Shown here: positions 1-7,874 of the stretch, piece after piece
Layout of the letters: every line of letters starts with the position of its first letter
Numbering within the stretch: the first letter of the stretch is position 1
DNA from: CAYMAZ01 sp964388575
GTDB taxonomy: Bacteria > Bacteroidota > Bacteroidia > Bacteroidales > DTU049
Assembly (NCBI GenBank): GCA_964388575.1
Contig: CAYMAZ010000049.1
Coordinates: 1 to 17,093 of the forward strand
Reading direction: 5' to 3'
DNA: 17,093 nucleotides
Notes under the pieces: model-generated
Database searches by the model: none
Seen by the model: only the letters and a program-made list of their open reading frames with translations
Told to the model about the DNA's origin: nothing
Program-made: the position numbers and the translations under genes

Positions 1-390
1 CATTGAACACAAAACACTGATCATGGAGTATTTCCATGACAAACAACCATGGCCAGATTAATCAGAAATGAATAACAAATAACACTAAACATAAAATGAA
101 TAAGTGTAATCCACAGACCACAGGCCATAGACCAAACCAATCTCCATGACCATCAACCAAGACCACATTTTCGGGAATGAAGATATAAAATCCTAAATCC
201 TAAACTCTAAATCCAAAATAAAATCAAATCTCAAAATTCAAAACATTCCAATAAATTTAAAATTTACAATTTGAAATTTCCAATAAAAAACCCCAGACCC
301 CAGAGCAATCTCCTGCTACCTGATCAACATAACAACCCCATCCCTGTTCACCGTTGTCCCATCTTTGAGAGTTGCACTCAGCAGATACAC
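1..390. repeat. Long direct repeat, copy 1 (about 390 bp, may extend left of the window)
   Basis: This copy matches 6144-6533 at a constant offset of 6143 bases. Positions 31-351 are identical in both copies. The only differences before 364 are at 10, 15, 30, 352 and 361; similarity fades after about 365 and ends near 390. The repeat covers the last codons of the sorting-domain gene that ends at 316, plus about 315 bp of non-coding DNA beyond it. The non-coding part is A-rich on this strand and made of short recurring words; read on the minus strand, TGGTC recurs between about 115 and 175. A small hairpin (7-bp stem, TCATGGA/TCCATGA, 21-39) is kept in both copies, and the one change falls in its loop. 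No ORF, transposase or tRNA was seen. The true left end is not visible because the window begins inside the repeat. Confidence 0.95.
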
Positions 391-1623
391 ATACACCCCC
401 TGAGGTGCAAGGCGGCCGTTATATGTGCCATCCCAGCAGCGATACGGATCTTTGGTTTCAAACACAACCTCACTGCGGCGGTTAAAGATCACAAGCGACA
501 ACTGCTCAATCCCCTCACCAATCACACACAACTCATCATTCAGTCCATCGCGGTTTGGAGTAAAACTGTTGGGAACCCAGATATTACATTCTACAACCTC
601 AACGGTAACCGTATCATAGCTCTCCTGCACAAATTCGTCTATCACATATAAATAATAGGTTGTGGTTTCTGTTGGCGAAGCAAGGGGGCGAGCGGCTGAC
701 GGATTACTTAAACCCGTTGCCGGTGACCAGCGATATTGCCTTCGGCTGTCATCTTCTGTGCCAAGCTGCACACTCTCGCCTGCACATATCTTTTGATTGC
801 CACCCGCATTGCATTTGTAATTATGGCCGGTGCAGTCGTATAAGGCTACATTGTCAAGGTATAAACCTATACCTACAATATTATTTTGCGGAATAAATTC
901 AAGGAGCACATTTGTTAACGAATCAGGATAAAAATTGCCAATTGTCAAGTATTGATAGCTACTATCAGCAACAAAACTGCCTGACACCAAATACCATGTA
1001 TTGCTGGTATCTGGAAAATCTGTTCGCATATTTTCTATATGGGGAGTAACATTAATATAAAACCAATCATCTTGAACAAGAGGACTTGTAGAGAAATATG
1101 CTCCAACAGTATTTGATGTAATATAATAATATATATCAGGAACTGATAACCAGAAGCTCAAACAATATTTTCTACCAATGCGCAAACTATCAATTAATTG
1201 TACATAAGGATATTGCCTGGTGTTTAAGTCATAGGAAGGTGGATGAGGCACACGTGAATAGGACTGAAATAACGTATAAGCATCTCCATCCTTTGCTTCC
1301 TGATAATAATAACCATTTAATGTTAGATATGAACCGTTCCAGCTATGCACAGGCACTCCCTGATAAGGAATTGGCCATTCATCGTCTGTGCAGAAATTCA
1401 TGGCACTGGTAAAATAGTGAGGGCCACTTAGATCAGGCCAATAGATGAGGTTTGCGTAAGTCCATTCTGTTGGCTTTGCCAATGAACAGCAAGGAAAACC
1501 ATAACAAGGTGGGTTAAACGTTAAAATGTAATAATCCTCAAAACTTGGATTAGGCACCAGATTTTGGCTCTTTAAAGCATATGAAAAAACAACTACAATT
1601 AATACTAATAAGGCCTTATTCAT
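316..1623 (-). CDS. Secreted protein with type B T9SS / gliding-motility-associated C-terminal sorting domain
   Basis: This is a 435-residue protein exported by Sec and then probably carried across the outer membrane by the type IX secretion system. Residues 1-20 form a signal peptide ending near ALKSQN. An N-terminal region (about 21-270) opens with NLVPNPSFE, a start common in Bacteroidota surface proteins with jelly-roll or carbohydrate-binding-like folds; its ligand is unknown. An Ig-like segment follows (about 272-345, with YRWSPATGLSNPSA). The last 90 residues match the gliding-motility-associated sorting domain: VPNSFTPNRDGLND, then WDGTYNGR and QGVYVYLL, ending VVMLIR. The start is ATG, just downstream of a terminator-like hairpin. 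The DNA for the C-terminal part is about 52% G+C (counted over 361-480) against about 30% in the N-terminal part (counted over 1081-1200), so the gene looks mosaic. Its 3' end lies inside the long direct repeat. Family assignment is firm; the specific role is unknown. Confidence 0.92.
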   Translation of the reverse strand: MNKALLVLIVVVFSYALKSQNLVPNPSFEDYYILTFNPPCYGFPCCSLAKPTEWTYANLIYWPDLSGPHYFTSAMNFCTDDEWPIPYQGVPVHSWNGSYLTLNGYYYQEAKDGDAYTLFQSYSRVPHPPSYDLNTRQYPYVQLIDSLRIGRKYCLSFWLSVPDIYYYITSNTVGAYFSTSPLVQDDWFYINVTPHIENMRTDFPDTSNTWYLVSGSFVADSSYQYLTIGNFYPDSLTNVLLEFIPQNNIVGIGLYLDNVALYDCTGHNYKCNAGGNQKICAGESVQLGTEDDSRRQYRWSPATGLSNPSAARPLASPTETTTYYLYVIDEFVQESYDTVTVEVVECNIWVPNSFTPNRDGLNDELCVIGEGIEQLSLVIFNRRSEVVFETKDPYRCWDGTYNGRLAPQGVYVYLLSATLKDGTTVNRDGVVMLIR

Positions 1624-1637
1624 TTTTTTTAAAATAA

Positions 1638-1663
1638 ACCAAAGGAGCCTAAGCTCCTTTGGT
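1638..1663 (-). terminator. Terminator-like hairpin after the large PKD/beta-helix gene
   Basis: A perfect 11-bp inverted repeat (ACCAAAGGAGC / GCTCCTTTGGT) with a 4-nt loop lies 12 bp beyond the stop of the 1434-residue gene. On the minus strand it is followed by TTTATTTT, as in an intrinsic terminator. It also ends only 15 nt before the ATG of the next gene, so it would either separate the two genes or attenuate read-through into the second one. Confidence 0.75.
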
Positions 1664-1675
1664 AGTTATATTAAT

Positions 1676-4600
1676 TTAGCGTATTATACATATTTTTTCA
1701 GAAAAAGATACATTGTTCTTTGTTGTAACTTTAAACAAATAGCATCCACCTTGCAATTTGCTCACATCGGTTTTGTTCAGGTCATTTATTGTAGTTGTGT
1801 ATGATACAATTATTCTTCCTGAAACATCAGAAATCTCTATAGTGGCTTCAATACCATTGGTGAAATTCAGAATTTCAAAATAAAGAATATCATTCACAGG
1901 ATTTGGAAACACCTTAAGCATTGATTTGGGTTCTGAAGCCTGTGCAAGCCTTATTTCAAAATTCGGATCAAACTCACAATCATTTGAATACACCATATTT
2001 GGGTCAACTAGAGAAAGGAGAGAGCGGGCAATATACACTCCCTGTCCGTGAGTGAATGGACATAAAACTGCGATGGCTTCTAATTGCAAAATTTCATCCT
2101 CTTTCAATTCTCCGGTTTCGAGGTTTTCAATCTGAATGGCTCTTGCCTGTTTTTCTGTTTCTTCCATTTGTGTTATGGTTTGAATGGAAAGATTGAGCAA
2201 ACGAGCCTGTTCAAATTCTTTCTGTTCGGCAAGTTGATGCACTTCGAAAGAAATTCCTTTTGGCTCTGAGTTCATCTGCAACAAAAATTGCTGAATATCG
2301 TCATCCTCCATAGCAAGAGAATCATCAGGCAAAGTTCTGATCAGCTCAACTTTTGACCACTCCTTGCTTTCAAACTCATTTTCAGGAAAATATACCAATT
2401 CGTCTATGAGTAGTTTGGCTTCATCAAGATTCACGCTTTCCTTTGGATCAGGAGGCAAAGCCTGACATGCAGTAGCCGCAGGTGTGGTGGGTGATGTGTG
2501 AATGATATTAATTGCCGTTGCACCTTGATCTGCATTATTAGGATTAAAAGGTATCCCTGTCAAAGATCCTGGCTTCACATAAAATGGGCTGGCTGCTCCA
2601 TTAGATCCATAGGAGAAAGTGTGTCTTCCGTTAGCCCATTGTAAAAATCCAGGATGCCATTCATTTCCAGAATGAGCAAATGTTGAACCCTGAGCACCAA
2701 TTTGTCCAGAATTTGAAAGAGTAATTCCTTCAAAAGAAGGATAAAGATAGTTTGTATGCACCTTCGAACTTGGACACAATCCACTTGCCCTGATACATGA
2801 ACCTAAATTATCAAGCACATTGCAAATCACTGTTGTCATTTCAGAAGCAGTAAAATGAATACCAATATTCACAACACTTTGCGGTAGATTGCCTGAACCG
2901 GAAACCTGATTTGCATCAACATAGGATTTACTACAGTTTGAAAGTTCAATTCCAACAGGTCTCACATTTAATGGAGAAGATACTCTAAGATTTTCTATTG
3001 TATTATATAAAATCTGTGGCCGTATTAAATTTAAGGCTGCAATACCCGTACTTGGCCAATAAATGTCATTGGAATAAATCTTGTAATTTTCTGTTGTTAA
3101 TTTATTTCCATTTACACGTATTCCTGTCCCGCCTGTTGCTGATTGATTCCATGCGATCACATTATTAAAAATTTCAATAATTGCTCTTGAATTTCTTGCA
3201 GCAAAAATCCCTGTACTATAATCTGAAACTGTATTGAAAAATACAAAAGCACTGTTAAAACTTTCAAGTTGTTCAACTCTGATTGCACAGCCGTTTTGAG
3301 CACTCGAAAAAGTGTTTAATGTAATATCCGGATTATAATTTTTTTGAATCCAGATTCCATTTAAACAATTTTCAAATGTATTTTGTTCAGCAATAATTAG
3401 ATTTGGAAATAATGAATTTTGAGGAGCCACGGCATAGATTCCGGCGATAGACGAATACATAGGAGTTAAAATATTCATATTTTCAAACAAATTTGAAAAT
3501 ATGTGCACATCGCTGTCAATACAATATATTCCCGAACGCATATTTGAGAACGTATTACTGGTTCCAATTTCTAAATAATTATTTTGAATGAAATTCTGGG
3601 TTAAATATATTCCTTTTTCAGGTCGCATATTGTTAAACGGAAAAATCATGTCACCGATATGTGTGCACGTAAATAAATTTCCTCCGATATTTACTGAGGA
3701 ATTTGTAAAGTTTGACAATCTGATGCTTTGGTAAAAATTATTGTAAAACTTTGATTCAGTAACTTCAAGTTCTCTCCCCACATCATTCACTATGCCCGAT
3801 TCTGAATACTCAATTGTGTCAATATTAAATGTAATTGAACTTTCAAAATTTTCTATTCTGATTTCTTTCCAAACAGTATCTCTGCAATTTGTAAACCTTG
3901 AATTGCCGAAACTCATTTTTCCATCTTCAAGAATTATACTTGAATATGGTGCCAAAAAAAACAAACAATGATTAAATGAGAAATCACCATCAAGTGACAC
4001 ATCTCCGTTAATAACAATGATCTCATCTGAATATTGACCACCTGATGTAATTAATTCATCTGTCCACTCAATTGTCGACATCGTATCACAGCAGGGATAA
4101 ACTTCGAAATATGCTACTGAATGACATTGTGTTTCGTGGCTATACACATAAGCCTGAATTGTGCCTCCGTAAGGATAATCCGGCAGCCAGTCAAATGTAA
4201 ATGTTTCACCTACGTCAGTTTCTTCATAAACTATATCATAAACACCATTAACATCAGCCCAAACATACCAGCTGTAAGTATATTCAGGATCATTAAGATT
4301 TAATGACCATGTATTATCTGGAGAGCAAGCCATGTTGGAGCCTGAAACAAATTCAATATCTGGCCCGGGCAATACTTCAATATTAAAAGCTTCATTAAAG
4401 GAATTGCCACAATAATTAATTTTACATTTAACGGTATAATAACCAGCTTGTGTGTACTCATGAAGTGGTGCAGCCAGATTTGAAGTATTGCCATCACCAA
4501 AGTCCCATAAATAAGTTGCACTACTGCTAATATCACACGTAGATTGAATACTGAAAACAACCTGTTCATTCACACACACCGGATTTACAGATGCAACAAT

Positions 4601-5980
4601 CTGCATATCAATATTTTCAACCAAAACAGATTTTGTTATTGTTTTACTGCACAAACCATTTAAATAATTAACAGTAAGCACAGCCTGATAAATGTCAGGG
4701 CTTACATAAACATGGCTGACATTTTGAAATGTAACTCCTGATGAAAAGTAACCATCTCCAAAATCCAATGTCCACGATTCCATACAATCAGGATCCAATG
4801 CTAAGAAAAAGTCTGTAGACTGACAAAAACAAACAGTTGTTGTGGATAAATCAATTTCAGGTTCAGTGAGAATAAATGCTTTGGTAATAGTATCAATGCT
4901 ACATTCTCCATTTATAAATGCTGACAAATAAAATGTATCTGTGCAATGAAGAAAAAGTGATTGCATGATTTCATGCAAATCGCCTTGCCCAGTCAGACTA
5001 TTATACCAGCTTGATTGATAATAATCGAAATTGCTCGAATTAAAATCTGCATTATCATGAAAAACCCAATATATTGAATTTATGTAGCTTGGTTCATCAA
5101 TTATCAGTTCAAATAAAATTTCATTTGTGCAGCATGGAACTTCATATGCAGGCAAATTGTTCAAAGTTGTGTTGTTCAAATCACATGGTTCGCCTGTAGC
5201 TTCTATATCAATATTCATATCGTCTTCATATACAATAAAAGTTTTTGTAGTTTCACAAAATACATATTCATTAAATTCATAATCATAACCATAATATTCA
5301 ACATGTATTGTGTGTAAACCAGCAACTTGAGGACAAATTTCAAGAACATGATTCTCTTTGAGAAAATTTGGAAAAGTCCCAATATTTCCCTGAATAGTTC
5401 CTGCTACAACTGAAACGGATGGAAGAGTGTTGTAATCATTGATAATGCATGATGGAGAAATTGTTAAAGAAAAGGATTTATCATTACGGTTGCAAATGCT
5501 TGTTGTATTTGTAATTGTGATACAATCACCAAGGCATATTTCATTATCACTCATTATAAAATTTGGAATACATTGACACTCCAAAATATTAAAAAATACC
5601 AAATCAAATTCAAAATTTACTGGAATACTGTCAGCTAACTTAAATTGAAGTAAAACATTTGTAAAATCAATAAATTCAAATTCCATTTCTAACAAAACAG
5701 GAGAAATAACATCATAAACAATCAGTTGGTTGCATGAGTCGGTATAAATAATTAAACTGTCATAGGGCACATTTGCATTTTTACTGGCCCATTCCCATTG
5801 AAAGCCAACGTGAGAAACAGAATCAGTCAATGAAAATGTAAACCAACGGTCATCATAACCGGAATGTGAAAAGGTATCAAGTTCCAAACTGTCTTTAACT
5901 ATTAATTGTGTTGCAGTTTGACATGAATTTTGAGCATGTGTTTTTGAAAACAGGAAAAACGTCATCATGCAGATAATCAA
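1676..5980 (-). CDS. Large secreted PKD / parallel beta-helix protein with type A T9SS sorting domain
   Basis: This is a cell-surface or secreted protein of 1434 residues as framed here. It starts with a hydrophobic stretch and likely signal cleavage after THA. Two PKD-type modules carry LDFGDG (near residue 407) and WDFGDG (near 490). A right-handed parallel beta-helix region with many N-rich short repeats spans roughly 640-1110. A mostly helical, Glu/Gln-rich segment (about 1190-1310) follows. The end (about 1350-1434) is a type A T9SS sorting domain: VFPNPVND, ISDVSGRI, LQGGCYLFKV. Such proteins are usually adhesins or polysaccharide-acting surface proteins; no catalytic residues were recognised. 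The frame opens only at a TTG (5980), which gives a signal peptide without a basic N-region. A better ATG start at 6036 or 6042 is out of frame because of a run of eight G. The gene may therefore be phase-off, or the run may be miscounted. Domain calls are firm; the start is uncertain. Confidence 0.88.
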   Translation of the reverse strand: MIICMMTFFLFSKTHAQNSCQTATQLIVKDSLELDTFSHSGYDDRWFTFSLTDSVSHVGFQWEWASKNANVPYDSLIIYTDSCNQLIVYDVISPVLLEMEFEFIDFTNVLLQFKLADSIPVNFEFDLVFFNILECQCIPNFIMSDNEICLGDCITITNTTSICNRNDKSFSLTISPSCIINDYNTLPSVSVVAGTIQGNIGTFPNFLKENHVLEICPQVAGLHTIHVEYYGYDYEFNEYVFCETTKTFIVYEDDMNIDIEATGEPCDLNNTTLNNLPAYEVPCCTNEILFELIIDEPSYINSIYWVFHDNADFNSSNFDYYQSSWYNSLTGQGDLHEIMQSLFLHCTDTFYLSAFINGECSIDTITKAFILTEPEIDLSTTTVCFCQSTDFFLALDPDCMESWTLDFGDGYFSSGVTFQNVSHVYVSPDIYQAVLTVNYLNGLCSKTITKSVLVENIDMQIVASVNPVCVNEQVVFSIQSTCDISSSATYLWDFGDGNTSNLAAPLHEYTQAGYYTVKCKINYCGNSFNEAFNIEVLPGPDIEFVSGSNMACSPDNTWSLNLNDPEYTYSWYVWADVNGVYDIVYEETDVGETFTFDWLPDYPYGGTIQAYVYSHETQCHSVAYFEVYPCCDTMSTIEWTDELITSGGQYSDEIIVINGDVSLDGDFSFNHCLFFLAPYSSIILEDGKMSFGNSRFTNCRDTVWKEIRIENFESSITFNIDTIEYSESGIVNDVGRELEVTESKFYNNFYQSIRLSNFTNSSVNIGGNLFTCTHIGDMIFPFNNMRPEKGIYLTQNFIQNNYLEIGTSNTFSNMRSGIYCIDSDVHIFSNLFENMNILTPMYSSIAGIYAVAPQNSLFPNLIIAEQNTFENCLNGIWIQKNYNPDITLNTFSSAQNGCAIRVEQLESFNSAFVFFNTVSDYSTGIFAARNSRAIIEIFNNVIAWNQSATGGTGIRVNGNKLTTENYKIYSNDIYWPSTGIAALNLIRPQILYNTIENLRVSSPLNVRPVGIELSNCSKSYVDANQVSGSGNLPQSVVNIGIHFTASEMTTVICNVLDNLGSCIRASGLCPSSKVHTNYLYPSFEGITLSNSGQIGAQGSTFAHSGNEWHPGFLQWANGRHTFSYGSNGAASPFYVKPGSLTGIPFNPNNADQGATAINIIHTSPTTPAATACQALPPDPKESVNLDEAKLLIDELVYFPENEFESKEWSKVELIRTLPDDSLAMEDDDIQQFLLQMNSEPKGISFEVHQLAEQKEFEQARLLNLSIQTITQMEETEKQARAIQIENLETGELKEDEILQLEAIAVLCPFTHGQGVYIARSLLSLVDPNMVYSNDCEFDPNFEIRLAQASEPKSMLKVFPNPVNDILYFEILNFTNGIEATIEISDVSGRIIVSYTTTINDLNKTDVSKLQGGCYLFKVTTKNNVSFSEKICIIR

Positions 5981-6042
5981 GCATTTACCCCCCCCGCAAT
6001 AGTTGAGAGGAGTTCATTTTTGTTAAACTTTTTCATAGGCAT
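5977..6042 (-). other. Out-of-frame ATG start and poly-G (G8) tract in front of the large surface-protein gene
   Basis: Reading on the minus strand from ATG 6036 (a second in-frame ATG is at 6042) gives MKKFNKNELLSTIAGG and then stops at TGA 5977-5979. A run of eight G on the minus strand (C on plus, 5988-5995) lies inside this leader. Adding one G joins the leader to the downstream frame and yields one continuous signal peptide: a basic MKKFNKN start, then the hydrophobic CLIICMMTFFLF, then THA-QN. With eight G the leader stop overlaps the downstream TTG as TTGA, so weak coupled re-initiation is possible. The upstream ATG fits the short leaders expected from the promoter-like site at 6066-6097. 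Confidence 0.6.
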
Positions 6043-6065
6043 AAATTTTTTTTGGTTTGAGGCTG

Positions 6066-6097
6066 CTAATTTACGCAACAATTTGTCAAAAACCAAA
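6066..6097 (-). promoter_or_regulatory. Probable Bacteroidota-type promoter of the large surface-protein gene
   Basis: On the minus strand TTTG (6094-6097) is followed after 20 bp by TAAATTAG (6066-6073), one mismatch from the Bacteroidota -7 consensus TAnnTTTG. It lies 23-29 bp before the ATG candidates at 6042 and 6036 and well upstream of TTG 5980, which favours an ATG start. Confidence 0.45.
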
Positions 6098-6143
6098 TAA
6101 ATTGTTAAAATCTTACTTCATATGTAAATATATATATATTTAA

Positions 6144-6533
6144 CATTGAACATAAAATACTGATCATGGAGTTTTTCCATGACAAACAACCATGGCCAGA
6201 TTAATCAGAAATGAATAACAAATAACACTAAACATAAAATGAATAAGTGTAATCCACAGACCACAGGCCATAGACCAAACCAATCTCCATGACCATCAAC
6301 CAAGACCACATTTTCGGGAATGAAGATATAAAATCCTAAATCCTAAACTCTAAATCCAAAATAAAATCAAATCTCAAAATTCAAAACATTCCAATAAATT
6401 TAAAATTTACAATTTGAAATTTCCAATAAAAAACCCCAGACCCCAGAGCAATCTCCTGCTACCTGATCAACATAACAACCCCATCCCTGTTCACTGTTGT
6501 CCCGTCTGCAAGAGTTGCCCTGAACAGATACAA
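6144..6533. repeat. Long direct repeat, copy 2
   Basis: This is the second copy of the repeat at 1-390, in the same orientation, with 321 consecutive identical bases (6174-6494). Its left boundary adjoins the A+T-rich upstream region of the large surface-protein gene. Its right boundary lies in a truncated sorting-domain gene tail just beyond the MFS transporter gene. The two copies bracket about 5.75 kb containing both surface-protein genes, an arrangement that could be excised, inverted in other copies or amplified by homologous recombination. Confidence 0.95.
6459..6533 (-). pseudogene. Remnant (last about 24 codons) of a gliding-motility-type sorting-domain gene
   Basis: On the minus strand this stretch encodes YLFRATLADGTTVNRDG and then VVMLIR and a TAG stop. 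It matches the final codons of the 435-residue gene (YLLSATLKDGTTVNRDG, VVMLIR). Upstream of YLF the similarity stops abruptly, and the frame continues only into the antisense of the MFS gene. No start, signal peptide or rest of the domain is present. The few differences from the intact gene suggest it derives from a paralogue rather than a recent exact copy. Confidence 0.8.
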
Positions 6534-6556
6534 AATTTTTAATTTTTTTGACTTGT

Positions 6557-7861
6557 TTATGAATTGATTGTTTCCTGTCTGTCCTGCTTCAGCGACTTCC
6601 GGATCATAAATACTCCAGCAATCAAAAGCACAATGGTCGTTGAAAAACATGCCACATACCCCCATTGCTCATAGATCCATATTCCAAGAATCGGCGCCGG
6701 TATTGCCCTGATTCCTGTCAGAAAAAGATGTACGTTCTGATATCTTGCTGCATCACGATCCTTACCGAAATACGCAGAACCAATGTTCCACAGCAATGAC
6801 ATTGTGGATGCAAACAAACCATGAAACAACAGAGCGATGATCATTATATGGAAAATTTTAATATTGAAAACATAAAAATGTGTGGGAAACAATCCTGTGA
6901 GAATCACAAAAAGAAAATAAAACAAAAGTGACAGAAAAGTTATAATTCCGAAACGCATTGGTCCTGTTTTACCAAGAAATCTTCCCATAAACGGTAAAAC
7001 AACGATTGCAACAATGTTGTAAATATTCCTGTAAAAGGCAACACTCGAATAATTCAGATCAAGAATTTCTTTGTAAAACAGATTGGTGGATGGAGTTCCA
7101 ATCATAAATGACAAGCCGTATAACATAAATGCAGCCTGAAACCATAAAAACGTCCTGTTTCCTTTCAGTGTTCCAAAAATATCATCAAATGCTGACCTAA
7201 AAACACCCTTTTTTGAATAATCTGAATTCACAATTTGATCAGGTCTTTCCTTAAACGGAATCAGTGTGAGCAGAAATGCCGACAACACAGCAAGTACGCC
7301 TACAACGGGTAACACATACCTGAAAATCATAGGATCTGCATCAAGCAGGAAACCATATACAAACGTTACGATCATCATTATAATTTTGTTCAATGATGTA
7401 CTCATGCTATAGAGAAATCCGAAATTATGATGCTGATAACTGTTTTTCAGGAAAAAATTGATATTAGGATAAATGACCGGATTTGCCAGATAATACAGAA
7501 AAAAGGCAGCCAGAAATGCATAATTATAAATTTGTGTACCTGTATCAATATCGCGTGGAAAAAACAGAAACAGAATTAATGGCAGCCGGGTCATAATTGC
7601 TGTTATTCGAATTATGCTTCTGATCTTTTTCCCGGAACTAAAGAACCTGTTCACAAATGCACTCAGCAGAAATACCAGCATGCTGAACTGAAATAAAAAG
7701 GCAAGCTGCATGGGTCTGCCTGCAAGACTTTTAATGAATACAAACTCATTCAGAGCAAGAACTCCGAGAATAATTCCCTCAATTGAAGAATAAGCAAGAT
7801 GTATCCTAAAGGCTATTCTTTCTCTCGGAGTGAATGAGATCCGGAACAGGCCATGTTTCAT
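6557..7861 (-). CDS. MFS-type membrane transporter, substrate unknown
   Basis: This 434-residue integral membrane protein has about twelve hydrophobic segments (roughly 25-43, 51-70, 83-101, 112-131, 150-173, 183-204, 238-256, 275-297, 303-326, 336-363, 378-397 and 402-420). A longer cytoplasmic loop separates the two six-helix halves at about 205-237. Length and layout fit a major facilitator; no motif identifies the substrate. The start ATG at 7861 lies 13 bp after the stop of the DUF1573 gene, and no promoter was seen in the gap, so the two are probably co-transcribed. The protein ends with a short basic tail (RKSLKQDRQE). Beyond the stop (TAA, 6557) lies a truncated sorting-domain remnant, so the downstream side is a rearrangement boundary. 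No terminator was found after it. The family is likely; the function is not assignable from sequence alone. Confidence 0.82.
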   Translation of the reverse strand: MKHGLFRISFTPRERIAFRIHLAYSSIEGIILGVLALNEFVFIKSLAGRPMQLAFLFQFSMLVFLLSAFVNRFFSSGKKIRSIIRITAIMTRLPLILFLFFPRDIDTGTQIYNYAFLAAFFLYYLANPVIYPNINFFLKNSYQHHNFGFLYSMSTSLNKIIMMIVTFVYGFLLDADPMIFRYVLPVVGVLAVLSAFLLTLIPFKERPDQIVNSDYSKKGVFRSAFDDIFGTLKGNRTFLWFQAAFMLYGLSFMIGTPSTNLFYKEILDLNYSSVAFYRNIYNIVAIVVLPFMGRFLGKTGPMRFGIITFLSLLFYFLFVILTGLFPTHFYVFNIKIFHIMIIALLFHGLFASTMSLLWNIGSAYFGKDRDAARYQNVHLFLTGIRAIPAPILGIWIYEQWGYVACFSTTIVLLIAGVFMIRKSLKQDRQETINS

Positions 7862-7874
7862 GTGAGCAGAGAGA

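Noticed and set aside
79..95. Quinolone-resistance-type change in gyrA (residue numbers 79-95 of the protein)
   Set aside because: Thr at the Ser83-equivalent position is natural in many sensitive bacteria and the acidic residue at position 88 is retained.
271..651. Plus-strand ORF of 126 codons at 271-651, and similar plus-strand ORFs within the minus-strand genes
   Set aside because: They lie opposite well-supported domains, have no recognisable family or signal, and are composition shadows.
6459..6665. Complete 68-residue gene ending in VVMLIR
   Set aside because: Its first 30 or so residues are antisense to the 3' end of the MFS gene; only the last 24 codons have homology, so it is a gene remnant.
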